Part shown: piece by piece, positions 56,100 to 64,000 of the stretch
How the letters are laid out: every line of letters starts with the position of its first letter
How positions within the stretch are numbered: position 1 is the stretch's first letter
DNA from: Phycisphaeraceae bacterium
GTDB taxonomy: Bacteria; Planctomycetota; Phycisphaerae; Phycisphaerales; UBA1924
Assembly: GCA_026126305.1 (NCBI GenBank)
Contig: JAHCJI010000014.1
Location: 1 to 64,000 of the forward strand
Direction: 5' to 3'
Length of the DNA stretch: 64,000 nucleotides
Notes under the pieces: model-generated
What the model saw: only the letters and a program-made list of their open reading frames with translations
What the model was told of the DNA's origin: nothing
Database searches by the model: none
Program-made: the position numbers and the translations under genes

Positions 56100-57344
56100 A
56101 TGCCCATTGAGATCCGAGAACTGGAATGCGGGGCCGTGCTGCTGGTCGAGCCGATGGCCGGCGTCAAGAGTTGCGCCCTGAACTGGAGCCTGCCCGCCGG
56201 TGCCGCCGCCGAACCTGCCGAAAGACTCGGCCTGAGCGGGATCGTCGCCGAGATGGTCCAACGCGGGGCGGGGGGTCTCACCTCTCGCGAACACGCCGAC
56301 GCCCTCGATGCTGCGGGCGTCTCGCGCGGGCTCGATACCGGCATGCGCACCAGCCGGCTCTCGGCCACGTTCGTCGGGCAAGACCTCGACCAAGCCATCC
56401 CCCTGTTGGCCGACATGATCGTCCGTCCGAACATGGACAAGGATGCCTTTGCCCCGGCCCAGAGCCTGGCATTGCAGGAACTCGAAGCACTGGACGACGA
56501 CCCCCAGGAGCGGGCCGCTGTCGAGGCCATGGCCAGGCATTTGCCCCCACCATTCAACCGCTCGAACTACGGCACTCGTGACGGCCTGAGTGCCTGCACC
56601 CCTGCCGACGCGCTGAAGTTCCTGCGATCGGCCTACGTGCCCAGGGGCAGCATCATCGCGCTGGCGGGTGATGTCGATCCCATGCTGGCACAGGACGCAC
56701 TGGATGCCGCCCTGACAGGCTGGACCGGCGAGAAGGGCGAACCGACAACGCGCGGCCAAGCCCCTCGCGGCCGAGACCACATCCACGACGACGGCGCACA
56801 GGTCCAGATCATCGTCATGCGGGATGCCCCGTCCGAGGGCACATCCCAAGCCGCCTGCGAGCGATTGGCCACCGCCGTGCTCAGCGGGGGCATGTCCGGA
56901 CGCCTCTTCACCGAGGTCCGCGAGAAGCGCGGCCTCTGCTACGCCGTCCACGCCAGCTACACCCCCGAGCGCGACACGGGCTGGCAGACCGCCTACGTGG
57001 GGACCACTCCCGAACGAGCCGCCGAGAGCCTCGAAGTGCTCTTTGCCGAACTCGACCGCCTGGCCACCCCACAGGGCGCCCCCACCGAGGAAGAGTTCCA
57101 ACGCGCCCGCGTAGGGCTCAAGAGCCGCATCGTCTTCGGTGGGGAGTCCACCGCCGCACGGGCCGGTGCCCTGGCCAATGACTATCGGAAACTCGGACGC
57201 TGCCGATCGCTCGAAGAGCGGGTGGCCGAGATCGACGCCATCGACCTGCCCGCGTTGCGACGATACCTGGCCGATTACGATCGCGGCGTGCCCACCGTGC
57301 TGACGCTCGGGCCCGCGCCGGCGAGCGCCCCCATGGAGTCATGA
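56100..57344 (+). CDS. M16-family peptidase homologue lacking the zinc motif
   Basis: The 414-residue protein has the two-repeat layout of M16 (insulysin/processing-peptidase) proteins. The zinc motif HxxEH, expected in GLAHFLEHM, reads GLSGIVAEM (44-52), so all three ligands are lost. The C-terminal repeat retains the substrate-binding GGMSGRLFTEVREKRGLCYA with R-Y pair. Inactive M16 subunits usually partner an active one; no active copy is visible nearby. The ABC permease begins 4 bases after its stop, so the two are likely co-transcribed. Confidence 0.85.
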   Translation: MPIEIRELECGAVLLVEPMAGVKSCALNWSLPAGAAAEPAERLGLSGIVAEMVQRGAGGLTSREHADALDAAGVSRGLDTGMRTSRLSATFVGQDLDQAIPLLADMIVRPNMDKDAFAPAQSLALQELEALDDDPQERAAVEAMARHLPPPFNRSNYGTRDGLSACTPADALKFLRSAYVPRGSIIALAGDVDPMLAQDALDAALTGWTGEKGEPTTRGQAPRGRDHIHDDGAQVQIIVMRDAPSEGTSQAACERLATAVLSGGMSGRLFTEVREKRGLCYAVHASYTPERDTGWQTAYVGTTPERAAESLEVLFAELDRLATPQGAPTEEEFQRARVGLKSRIVFGGESTAARAGALANDYRKLGRCRSLEERVAEIDAIDLPALRRYLADYDRGVPTVLTLGPAPASAPMES

Positions 57345-57348
57345 ACCC

Positions 57349-59103
57349 ATGCACGCCCTCACCCTGCGCCGGCTCATCGAGCAGACGCTCGTAGCATTGC
57401 TCATCGCCTTCCTGGGGCTCTCGCTCATCTATCCCATCGTCCTGACCATCTGGGGTGGGTTCGCCAAGACGCCGGGCAAGGCCGACGGATGGACCTTTGT
57501 CCACGTCGCGCGAGTCTTTCGAGATCCTTCAACCCTCGAAGGCCTGACCAACGCCTTCTGGATCGCCGTGGGCACCACCCTGCTGAGCGCCGCCATCGCA
57601 TTGCCACTGGCACTGCTCAGCGCCCGGCACCGCTTCCCCTTCAAGGCGACCTTCAGCGCGTTCGTCCTCGTGCCGCTGATCCTTCCACCGTTCGTCGGTG
57701 CCATCGGCTTCCGCGCCATCGTGGGCCGCGAAGGCATGATCAACGCGCTGCTGGGCACCGACTGGGACGTCATGGGCCAGGCCAAGGCCCTTGGCGTCAT
57801 CATCGTGCAGGCACTGCACCTATACCCCATTCTCTATCTGAACGCCACCGCCGCGCTGGCCAACCTCGACCCGGCCATGAACGAGGCCGCCGAGAACCTG
57901 GGCGCCGGGCCCTGGCGGCGCTTCACACGCATCACCCTGCCGCTCATCCGCCCGGGCCTGTTCGCCGGGGGCACCATCGTCTTCATCTGGGCCTTCACCG
58001 AACTGGGCACGCCCCTCATGTTCGACTACGACCGCGTGACGGCGGTGCAGATCTTCTACGGGCTCAGCGAGGTCGAGGGCTCGGCGCGCCCGTACGCGCT
58101 GACATTCGTGCTGCTGGCCTCTTCGCTGGCCGCCTATGCCGCGGGGAAACTGGCCTTCGGCCGTCGCGGCTACGCCATGAGCACACGTGCCACCCGCGCC
58201 GCCAGCGAGGTGCCGATCAAGGGCGTGAAGGGCTGGCTGGCATCGGGCCTTTTCCTTGTGGTAACGCTCCTGGCGGTCGCGCCACACGTGGGCGTTGTGC
58301 TCATGAGCTTCACCAACGTGGGCCAGTGGTACCAGACCGTGCTGCCCACGAGCCTGACCCTCGCCCATTACGGCGTGGCACTAGGCAGCGACGTCGCCTT
58401 CCGGTCCATCGCCAACAGCCTTTTCTACTCCTTCCTTGCCGTCGCCCTGAATACCGCCATCGGCGTCACCGTGGGCTACCTCCTGGTACGCACAAAGGCC
58501 GTCGGCCGCGGCGTTCTCGACACGCTGTGCATGTTGCCACTGGCCGTACCGGGGCTTGTCATGGCCTTCGGCTTCGTAGCCGTCAGCCTGGCATGGCCCT
58601 TCCGCGGCACGCTCGACCTGGGCTTCTTCAGCATCAGCGCCCCCCTCGATGGGGTCATCTCGGTTGTCGGTGTCGATCCCAACCCCATCCCACTGCTTGT
58701 GCTGGCATACGCAGTACGCCGGCTGCCGTACATCGTCCGTTCGGTCGTGGCCGGGCTGGAACAGACCAGCGGCGAGATGGAAGAGGCCGCATTGAACCTC
58801 GGCGCGACGCGCCTGCGAGCCATCCGCAGCGTGGTGCTGCCGCTCATCCTGGCCAACATCATCGCTGGCGCGCTGCTGGTGTTCGCCTTCAGCATGCTCG
58901 AGGTCTCCGACAGCCTGCTGCTGGCCCAGAAGCAGGACGACTGGCCCATCACCCGCGCCATCTACGCCTTCAGCAACCGCCAAGGCGACGGCCCGTCCAT
59001 CGCCAGCGCCATGGGCGTGTGGGGCATGGCCTTGCTCACCCTGACCCTCGTAGGTGCCAGCGCTCTGCTGGGCAAGAAGATGGGTGCTATCTTCCGCGTT
59101 TGA
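57349..59103 (+). CDS. Fused two-domain ABC transporter permease, iron(III) type
   Basis: This 584-residue membrane protein contains two permease units of about 290 residues each, as in FbpB/SfuB iron and ThiP thiamin transporters. The two EAA-type cytoplasmic loops that contact the ATPase are EAAENLGAGPWRRFTRITLP and EEAALNLGATRLRAIRSVVL. About 12 membrane helices are expected. The overall look is closer to iron(III) systems than thiamin, but the substrate is inferred. No ATPase or binding protein gene is nearby. Confidence 0.88.
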   Translation: MHALTLRRLIEQTLVALLIAFLGLSLIYPIVLTIWGGFAKTPGKADGWTFVHVARVFRDPSTLEGLTNAFWIAVGTTLLSAAIALPLALLSARHRFPFKATFSAFVLVPLILPPFVGAIGFRAIVGREGMINALLGTDWDVMGQAKALGVIIVQALHLYPILYLNATAALANLDPAMNEAAENLGAGPWRRFTRITLPLIRPGLFAGGTIVFIWAFTELGTPLMFDYDRVTAVQIFYGLSEVEGSARPYALTFVLLASSLAAYAAGKLAFGRRGYAMSTRATRAASEVPIKGVKGWLASGLFLVVTLLAVAPHVGVVLMSFTNVGQWYQTVLPTSLTLAHYGVALGSDVAFRSIANSLFYSFLAVALNTAIGVTVGYLLVRTKAVGRGVLDTLCMLPLAVPGLVMAFGFVAVSLAWPFRGTLDLGFFSISAPLDGVISVVGVDPNPIPLLVLAYAVRRLPYIVRSVVAGLEQTSGEMEEAALNLGATRLRAIRSVVLPLILANIIAGALLVFAFSMLEVSDSLLLAQKQDDWPITRAIYAFSNRQGDGPSIASAMGVWGMALLTLTLVGASALLGKKMGAIFRV

Positions 59104-59231
59104 TGGATTTCGATCATGACGGGTGAAACGAACCCGGGCGTCTTCCTTATGAAGTATCAACACCGGGCTCGACCGCCCGGGCACCACATGTCCGGCTCAG
59201 GAAAGGGTCGGTACAGGCAAGGGAGTTCCGT

Positions 59232-59702
59232 ATGCATCCGAATGTTTCTCGTACAAAGTCCACGCTCGCGCTCGCGCTCATCGCCACCGCCTTGCTCGCC
59301 CAAGGTTGCGTCGTGGCCATCGGCAATCGAGGTGGCAAGGAGTCGGACCGGGTCCAGCTCACCCGCAGTGAACGCGAATCGGCCCAGGTCATCCGCCAGG
59401 GCGATGCCCCGCCCAGCTTTGCCGACTTGGAGCGCGAAAGGCTGGGCAAGCTCGGCCCGGGCACCACCGTGGCCCAATTCCGCGAACTGTTCCCAGGGGC
59501 CATCTTCCGCGCCTCGCGCACCATCGTTGACGACACGGTCACCATCTACGAGGTCCGCGATCGGCGACTCTACCGCTACGAGGGATCCAGTTACGGCCAT
59601 GTCCACGACCGCCCGGTCTACTTCCGCTTCGTCAACGACGAACTGGAAAGCTGGCGCGCGGGCCGCGATGCCGACGGTCCCGATCAGTGGTTCGCCCGCT
59701 GA
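59232..59702 (+). CDS. Lipoprotein of unknown function
   Basis: The 156-residue protein has a lipoprotein signal ending LLAQGC (Cys26). The mature part is charged, with LTRSERESAQVIRQGDAPPS and a compact beta-rich C-terminal domain (about 75-150: TVAQFRELFPGAIFRASR, YEVRDRRLYRYEGSSY). This resembles small lipoproteins of the SmpA/BamE-like type in general shape, though the family is not assigned. It faces the AAA gene tail to tail across 12 bases. Confidence 0.72.
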   Translation: MHPNVSRTKSTLALALIATALLAQGCVVAIGNRGGKESDRVQLTRSERESAQVIRQGDAPPSFADLERERLGKLGPGTTVAQFRELFPGAIFRASRTIVDDTVTIYEVRDRRLYRYEGSSYGHVHDRPVYFRFVNDELESWRAGRDADGPDQWFAR

Positions 59703-59714
59703 TCGGCGGCTCTC

Positions 59715-61211
59715 TCAATCCGCCATCACGCACCGACCCCGAGCCCACGAACGCAACTGCCCGACCCGCTCGGCCATGGTCACGCTCAGCGGCGGGCTGG
59801 CGGCGTAGACCTCGGCCAGACCCTTGGTTGTCACGCTCTCACGCCGGGCAAAGGCCTCGTGCCTCGCGGCGATGATGCCCTGCTCGATCTCGGCGCCGCT
59901 GAAGCCAGCCGTGGCCTCGACCAGTGTGGGCAGGTCGAAATCATCGGGGTTCAGTTTCCGCTTGCGCATGTGGATGCTGAGAATCGCCCGGCGGGCCTCT
60001 TCACCGGGCAGGTCGACGAAGAAGATCTCGTCGAAGCGACCCTTGCGCATCAACTCGGGCGGCAGGCTCTCGATGTCGTTGGCCGTGGCCACGATGAACA
60101 CCGGCTCGCGGTGCTCCTGCATCCACGTCAGCAAGCTGCCAAACATCCGCCGGCTGAGCCCGCCGTCGTTCGAGCTGCTGCCCATCGAGGCGAACCCCTT
60201 TTCGATCTCGTCGATCCACAGGATGATCGGGGCCATGAGCTCGGCCTGCCGAAGCGCTGTCCGCAGTCGGTTCTCGCTCTCACCAACATAACGGTCGTAC
60301 AACGCGGTGGGGTCCAGCCGCAACAGCGGGCGTTTCCACGCGGCACTGATGGCCTTGGCGCACAGGCTCTTGCCCGCCCCCTGCACCCCCAGCATCAACA
60401 CCCCACGCGGCGAGTCGAGCCCGTGCTCGGCGGCCTCGGCCTCGCTGGTCAAGAGCCGGCTGGAAAGCCACTTCTTGAGCGTGTTGAGACCGCCGATGTC
60501 GTCCAGGCTCGTCGGAGCGTCTATGAACTCCAGCAAACCATCGGAGCGGACATACTCCCGCTTGCGCGCGATGACCGCGTGCAGGTCGTCACTGTCCAAG
60601 CGGTGGTCCTCGCGCACGACCTCGGCGATGATGTTTCGGATCTGACGCCGCGTCAGGCCGCGCAAATTCCGGATCATCGCCTCCCACTCGCTGCGCTTGA
60701 TGCTCACGTCGATGGGCGTGTGCCGGTGGTGGGCACGCAACTGCGAACGCACGATGCGCTCGATCTCCTCGCCCTCGGGCGGGAACACCTCGAACTGCGT
60801 GGCATATTGCCGGACGATGGGAAGCGTGACGGGGCTGTGGTCGATCAGCACGAGCATCTGGGCCTGCTCGTGGGCGCGAAAGAGCGCCTCACGCATCGCC
60901 CGGGCCACCTTGGGCTCTTCCAGGTGGGGCCCCAGATCCAACAATACGTAGACCCCCGGCTGCCGGTCACGGGCGATCCGCCTGAGGGCCTTGTCTGGAG
61001 CCTCGGTATCGCTGATCTGCCCGTAGTCCTCGACCGAAGCATCCATGAGCCCGCCCATCAGCGTCCACCGATGGCACACCATGCCAAGGTCGGCCGCAGA
61101 ATCGCGAATCAGGGACAACGCGTATGACTCTTCCGGCGTGGCGATCGTGATCGCCGGCTGGCTGGTCACACGCATCACTCCTCTCAATCGGTCCAGGTCA
61201 GTTTCACCCAT
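59715..61211 (-). CDS. AAA-family ATPase (Ycf46-like)
   Basis: The 498-residue protein has a Ycf46-like N-terminal region (LDRLRGVMRVTSQPAITIAT, then segments like VYVLLDLGPHLEE). An AAA module follows with Walker A GVQGAGKS, Walker B IILWIDEIEKGF, the second region of homology (PELMRKGRFDEIFFVDLP) and a C-terminal helical lid. The usual role is protein remodelling; substrate is unknown. The start at 61211 matches the family N-terminus, although an ATG at 61175 has a strong GAGAGGAG just upstream. Divergent from the metalloprotease gene. Confidence 0.85.
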   Translation of the reverse strand: MGETDLDRLRGVMRVTSQPAITIATPEESYALSLIRDSAADLGMVCHRWTLMGGLMDASVEDYGQISDTEAPDKALRRIARDRQPGVYVLLDLGPHLEEPKVARAMREALFRAHEQAQMLVLIDHSPVTLPIVRQYATQFEVFPPEGEEIERIVRSQLRAHHRHTPIDVSIKRSEWEAMIRNLRGLTRRQIRNIIAEVVREDHRLDSDDLHAVIARKREYVRSDGLLEFIDAPTSLDDIGGLNTLKKWLSSRLLTSEAEAAEHGLDSPRGVLMLGVQGAGKSLCAKAISAAWKRPLLRLDPTALYDRYVGESENRLRTALRQAELMAPIILWIDEIEKGFASMGSSSNDGGLSRRMFGSLLTWMQEHREPVFIVATANDIESLPPELMRKGRFDEIFFVDLPGEEARRAILSIHMRKRKLNPDDFDLPTLVEATAGFSGAEIEQGIIAARHEAFARRESVTTKGLAEVYAASPPLSVTMAERVGQLRSWARGRCVMAD

Positions 61212-61498
61212 AGGTGAGCATAAGCCCCAAATGTGGTGCCGATAAACACCGAACGCACAAATTTCAACCTGTAATGGAAACCGAATGCTTGCCCCAGGCT
61301 CGCTTTGGGTTAGTGTGTTCTTTTGGATTGTTTGCGATGGATGAATGTTGTTGGTAACGCCATCAAACTGCCATTTGTAAACGCATCCGTTCGGGAAACT
61401 CATAGCGAACCTGCCTGTTTGCTTTTTATATGGGTTTCCAAAGCCAGAGTAGCCGTGCCCCATGCCTCGGCTGCGCAATTCCGGGGAGGTCTTCCATC
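61212..61498. other. AT-richer divergent control region
   Basis: This 287-base gap separates the divergent AAA and metalloprotease genes. It is clearly more AT-rich than its surroundings (for example TTTTTATAT near 61423 and AAATTTCAACC near 61258). I found no gene and no clear -35/-10 pair with a 17-base spacer. The metalloprotease ATG has GGGGAGGT about 8 bases upstream. Confidence 0.4.
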
Positions 61499-63346
61499 AT
61501 GACAAGCATGTACCGTACTCGCGGGTGGACCGCGAGCCTTTTGGCATCGGCCCTGTCGATGCTGGTCGTTTCGGCCCCCTCGATGGCTCAGACAGGATCG
61601 GGATTCGCTCAGCAGGGCCGGGCAGCCAATCCGGGCCAGTCTCCGCTTTCTTTTGAGAACCTCCTCTCGCACAGCATCGAGCGGCTGGTTCTCGAAACCG
61701 ACCATCAAGGCACACTGAACACCAGCGTGATGCTCGGCGATCGGGTGTTCTCCGTTGTTCTCCGGCCCCATTCCCTCCGCTCGCCAGACTTCCAAGTGCT
61801 GGTGGCCCTGCCCGACGGCACGGATCAGCGCATCGTGCCCCCGCCCGCGACAACCTATCGAGGTGAAGTGGTCGAGGTGCCCGGAAGCCAGGTAACGGCG
61901 GGCTATTTCGGCGGCTCGCTTTCGGCCATCATCACTTTGGGCGACGTGCCCGACCAGGTCTGGATCGTCCAGCCTCTGGCCGAACGCCTGCCCGGTGCCG
62001 ACCCGGCCTTGCACGTCGTCCATCGACAATCGGACGACACCTCACTGATCGGCGGAAGTTGCGGGACCGTTGACGGCATGCTGGGCGGTCTGGCCGGCAA
62101 CCCGGCACCCAAAGGCCCCGGCGTCGACCGCACCCTTCGCCTCGAACTGGGCGTGGACACCGACAACGAGTTGTACCTGCTTCGCGGCTCATCCGAAGCC
62201 TCGGTCATCTCGGCCGTAGAGACCCTGATCAACTCTGTTTCCGCCATCTACGAGCGCGATGTCGACACCGTCATCGAGATTACGACCATCATCGTGCGCC
62301 CCACTGGCGGTTCTCCTTACACGAGCACCTCGGGCTCGACCCTGCTGAACCAGATGACCAACCACTGGCGTGCCTCGAGGGGCTCGGTCCGCCGAGACAC
62401 CGCCTCGCTCATCAGCGGCAAGAACTTCGACGGCGGTACACTGGGCGTGGCCTGGCTCTCGGGCACCTGCACGACCACCCTTGGCTACAACGTCAACCAG
62501 TATGTCGGCCTTGGCACATCCGCACGCGTGGCCGTGGTCTCGCACGAAATCGGCCACAATAACAGCGCTCCCCATTGCTCGGGCAGCGATTGCCGGATCA
62601 TGTGTGCCGGTATCGGCGGATGCTCGGGTGACATCACCCGCTTCGGTGCGGCTTCGAGATCGACTATCCGTGGGTTCCTGGAGACACGCCCGTGCATCGA
62701 TGAAATCATCACCGACCCCGACCCCCAGCCGCTGCCATTCCAGGAAACCTTCGATGCCAGTGGCACGCTCGATCCCGATCGCTGGGCCGAGGCCACCGCC
62801 GTGATGGTCACGACCTCGGTCATCAACCCCATCAGCGCACCAAGGGCGCTGAGCATCCGCCCCGGCGGCACGCTGACCACCCACCGATACATCGTCCCGC
62901 CGCCTGGCGAAACCCCCACCTACGTCACGATCTGGTCCCAGCACCGATTTGTCGAATCGGGCAAGTTCCTGCGGGTCGAGTACTTCTCGACTTTCAACCA
63001 GCGATGGGAACCTCTGGGTGCCATCATCTCCAACGGCACCAACCAGACACAGTTTGTCCACAACCAATGGGAACTTCCGCTGCTGGCCGCGGGCTCGCAG
63101 TTCCGCCTTCGGATCACCGCCGTGGACGCCGTGAGCACCAACGCATGGTTCATCGACGACGTCGAGATCAATCGGTACTGCCGCGTCGATCTCAACCAGG
63201 ACGGAGCCACCAACATCTTCGACTTCCTGGCATTCCAGACCTTCTTCGGCAGCGGCAGCCCCAAGGCCGACTTCAACAACGACACCGTGCTGGACGTGTT
63301 CGACTTCCTCGAGTTCCAGAACCAATTCTCCCGCGGCTGCCAGTAA
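61499..63346 (+). CDS. Secreted zinc metalloprotease with dockerin-like C-terminus
   Basis: The 615-residue protein has a signal peptide (about 1-31) and an N-terminal pro-domain-like region (about 35-190). The reprolysin/metzincin-type catalytic domain (about 200-410) has zinc motif HEIGHNNSAPH (H349, H353, H359; Glu350 catalytic) and a Met-turn at Met368 (CRIMCAG). A beta-sandwich module (about 430-550) follows. The last 60 residues contain two Asp/Asn-rich repeats (DLNQDGATNIFDFLAFQ, DFNNDTVLDVFDFLEFQ) like dockerin/EF-hand calcium loops. It is probably exported and surface-attached. Confidence 0.9.
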   Translation: MTSMYRTRGWTASLLASALSMLVVSAPSMAQTGSGFAQQGRAANPGQSPLSFENLLSHSIERLVLETDHQGTLNTSVMLGDRVFSVVLRPHSLRSPDFQVLVALPDGTDQRIVPPPATTYRGEVVEVPGSQVTAGYFGGSLSAIITLGDVPDQVWIVQPLAERLPGADPALHVVHRQSDDTSLIGGSCGTVDGMLGGLAGNPAPKGPGVDRTLRLELGVDTDNELYLLRGSSEASVISAVETLINSVSAIYERDVDTVIEITTIIVRPTGGSPYTSTSGSTLLNQMTNHWRASRGSVRRDTASLISGKNFDGGTLGVAWLSGTCTTTLGYNVNQYVGLGTSARVAVVSHEIGHNNSAPHCSGSDCRIMCAGIGGCSGDITRFGAASRSTIRGFLETRPCIDEIITDPDPQPLPFQETFDASGTLDPDRWAEATAVMVTTSVINPISAPRALSIRPGGTLTTHRYIVPPPGETPTYVTIWSQHRFVESGKFLRVEYFSTFNQRWEPLGAIISNGTNQTQFVHNQWELPLLAAGSQFRLRITAVDAVSTNAWFIDDVEINRYCRVDLNQDGATNIFDFLAFQTFFGSGSPKADFNNDTVLDVFDFLEFQNQFSRGCQ

Positions 63347-63372
63347 GCGACGTCCAGCATCCCGAACCCCTT

Positions 63373-63403
63373 CGCCCGGCAGGTACGCGTCTGCCGGGCG
63401 TTT
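63373..63403 (+). terminator. Probable terminator of the metalloprotease gene
   Basis: A perfect 10-bp stem (63373-63382 with 63391-63400) around an 8-base loop is followed by only TTT. The stem is strong but the T-run is short. Confidence 0.5.
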
Positions 63404-63439
63404 GCATTCTGCCACGAAACGCCGTGCTATATTCCCGAG

Positions 63440-64000
63440 ATGTCCACCACCACCCGGTCCGGTCCCACGCTCCAGTCCGCCGCCCTGTTGGCGCGTGACA
63501 TCAAACTGGCACACTCCGTGTTCGCGCTGCCCTTTGCCCTGCTTGCCGCGTGCATGGTGGCCCCACAATCCAGCGCAGGCCGAACCGACTGGCCCACCTT
63601 CGCCGGCATGCTGTTCCTGGTGCTGGTGTGCATGGTGGCGGCCCGGACGTGGGCGATGGTGGTCAATCGCCTGGCCGACCGCCATATCGACGCGTCCAAC
63701 CCCCGCACCAGACAACGGGCCTTCGCCTCGGGCACCCTTCCAACCGCGGCTGGGTGGGCGGCCCTGGGCATCAGCGCGTCGCTCTTCCTGGCCGCCTGCA
63801 CTATGTTTGGCATCTTCTTCGGCAACTGGTGGCCGGCCATCCTGGGTGCCCCCGTCCTGGCCTGGATCGCCTTCTACTCCTTCACCAAGCGCTTCACCTG
63901 GCTCTGCCATGCCTTCCTGGGCGGCGCGTTGGCGGCCAGCCCCCTGGCCGCGGCCATCGCCGTGGGCGGCATCGACACCCTCGCCCAGCCCGCCCTGTGG
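63440..64000 (+). CDS. UbiA-family prenyltransferase (5' part)
   Basis: The open frame starts at 63440 and runs off the window after 187 codons without a stop. UbiA-type enzymes attach a polyprenyl chain to an aromatic ring in quinone synthesis. The first Asp-rich motif is complete: NRLADRHIDASNPRT near residues 77-91, following KLAHSVFALPFALLAACMVA. Four membrane helices are covered so far. The sequence is close in style to 4-hydroxybenzoate/MqnP-type enzymes used in menaquinone pathways; the exact substrate cannot be told from this part. Confidence 0.88.
   Translation, partial: MSTTTRSGPTLQSAALLARDIKLAHSVFALPFALLAACMVAPQSSAGRTDWPTFAGMLFLVLVCMVAARTWAMVVNRLADRHIDASNPRTRQRAFASGTLPTAAGWAALGISASLFLAACTMFGIFFGNWWPAILGAPVLAWIAFYSFTKRFTWLCHAFLGGALAASPLAAAIAVGGIDTLAQPALW

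Noticed and set aside
59104..59231. GC-rich inverted repeat CCGGGC-TCGACC-GCCCGG after the ABC permease as a terminator
   Set aside because: A six-pair stem without a T-run is too weak to call.
62189..63910. Minus-strand open frame opposite the metalloprotease and the UbiA gene
   Set aside because: It spans two unrelated genes and their terminator, and has shadow-type composition.

Overview
The window is GC-rich, densely coded bacterial chromosome. It most likely comes from a planctomycete of the class Phycisphaerae. This is inferred from the combination of type IV-pilin-like secreted proteins (FTLIEVL and FSLIELL leaders), a zinc-ribbon membrane protein with a CGYxLxGL...CPECG motif, a Minf_1886-family protein, a secreted metalloprotease ending in dockerin/EF-hand-like repeats, a lysine/alanine-rich histone-H1-like protein and many small lipoproteins. 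No species can be named from sequence alone. I see no insertion sequence, prophage, integrase or CRISPR array, so this reads as core chromosome.

Layout. 1-3.6 kb (minus): an isolated nuoB, a small putative lipoprotein, a YihY/BrkB membrane protein, an RluB/RsuA-type pseudouridine synthase and tRNA-Ser(CGA). 3.8-6.2 kb: a periplasmic thioredoxin-like protein, the biotin transporter BioY, the very short rpmH (bL34) on the minus strand, and rnc (RNase III) with a long hairpin at the predicted 5' end of its transcript. 6.2-10.7 kb (minus): a lipoprotein of the endonuclease/exonuclease/phosphatase fold, two membrane-anchored proteins of unknown function and class I fructose-bisphosphate aldolase. 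10.8-22.6 kb (plus): a membrane protein, then the transcription/translation block rplK-rplA-rplJ-rplL-rpoB-rpoC, with hairpins in the rplJ-rplL and rplL-rpoB gaps and a strong terminator after rpoC.

22.6-34.9 kb: an outer-membrane-like beta-barrel, carB, an AraC-type regulator, a tandem QueD/PTPS-fold protein, a lipoprotein glutathione peroxidase, a pilin-like protein, phosphomannomutase/phosphoglucomutase and 3-methyladenine DNA glycosylase. 35-46 kb: a Minf_1886 protein with an AI-2E-family permease, ffh, a Ppx/GppA phosphatase with HD domain, a zinc-ribbon membrane protein, pheA, a TatD nuclease, and a transglutaminase-like protein overlapping nnrD. 46-54.3 kb (mostly minus): a MauE/DoxX-like membrane protein, secreted/pilin-like unknowns, a 57-residue membrane protein coupled to uvrB, a GNAT acetyltransferase, a compact amidohydrolase and the histone-H1-like protein. 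54.4-64 kb: dapB, an unknown membrane protein, a catalytically dead M16 peptidase homologue next to a fused two-domain iron-type ABC permease, a lipoprotein, an AAA ATPase, a dockerin-bearing metalloprotease and the 5' part of a UbiA prenyltransferase.

Themes. Most genes are housekeeping: transcription, translation, repair, amino-acid and pyrimidine synthesis, protein targeting. The unusual points lie in details of conserved proteins and in RNA-level control. RpoC has lost three of the four cysteines of its second zinc site. The RpoB rifampicin pocket carries a cysteine where R529 normally sits. RNase III lacks one of its four catalytic acidic residues and has a probable self-regulatory hairpin. 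rpoBC and rplL are separated from upstream genes by terminator-like hairpins. nuoB, rpmH and bioY stand apart from their usual partners. No obviously new multi-gene system is present; the strongest leads are given as findings.
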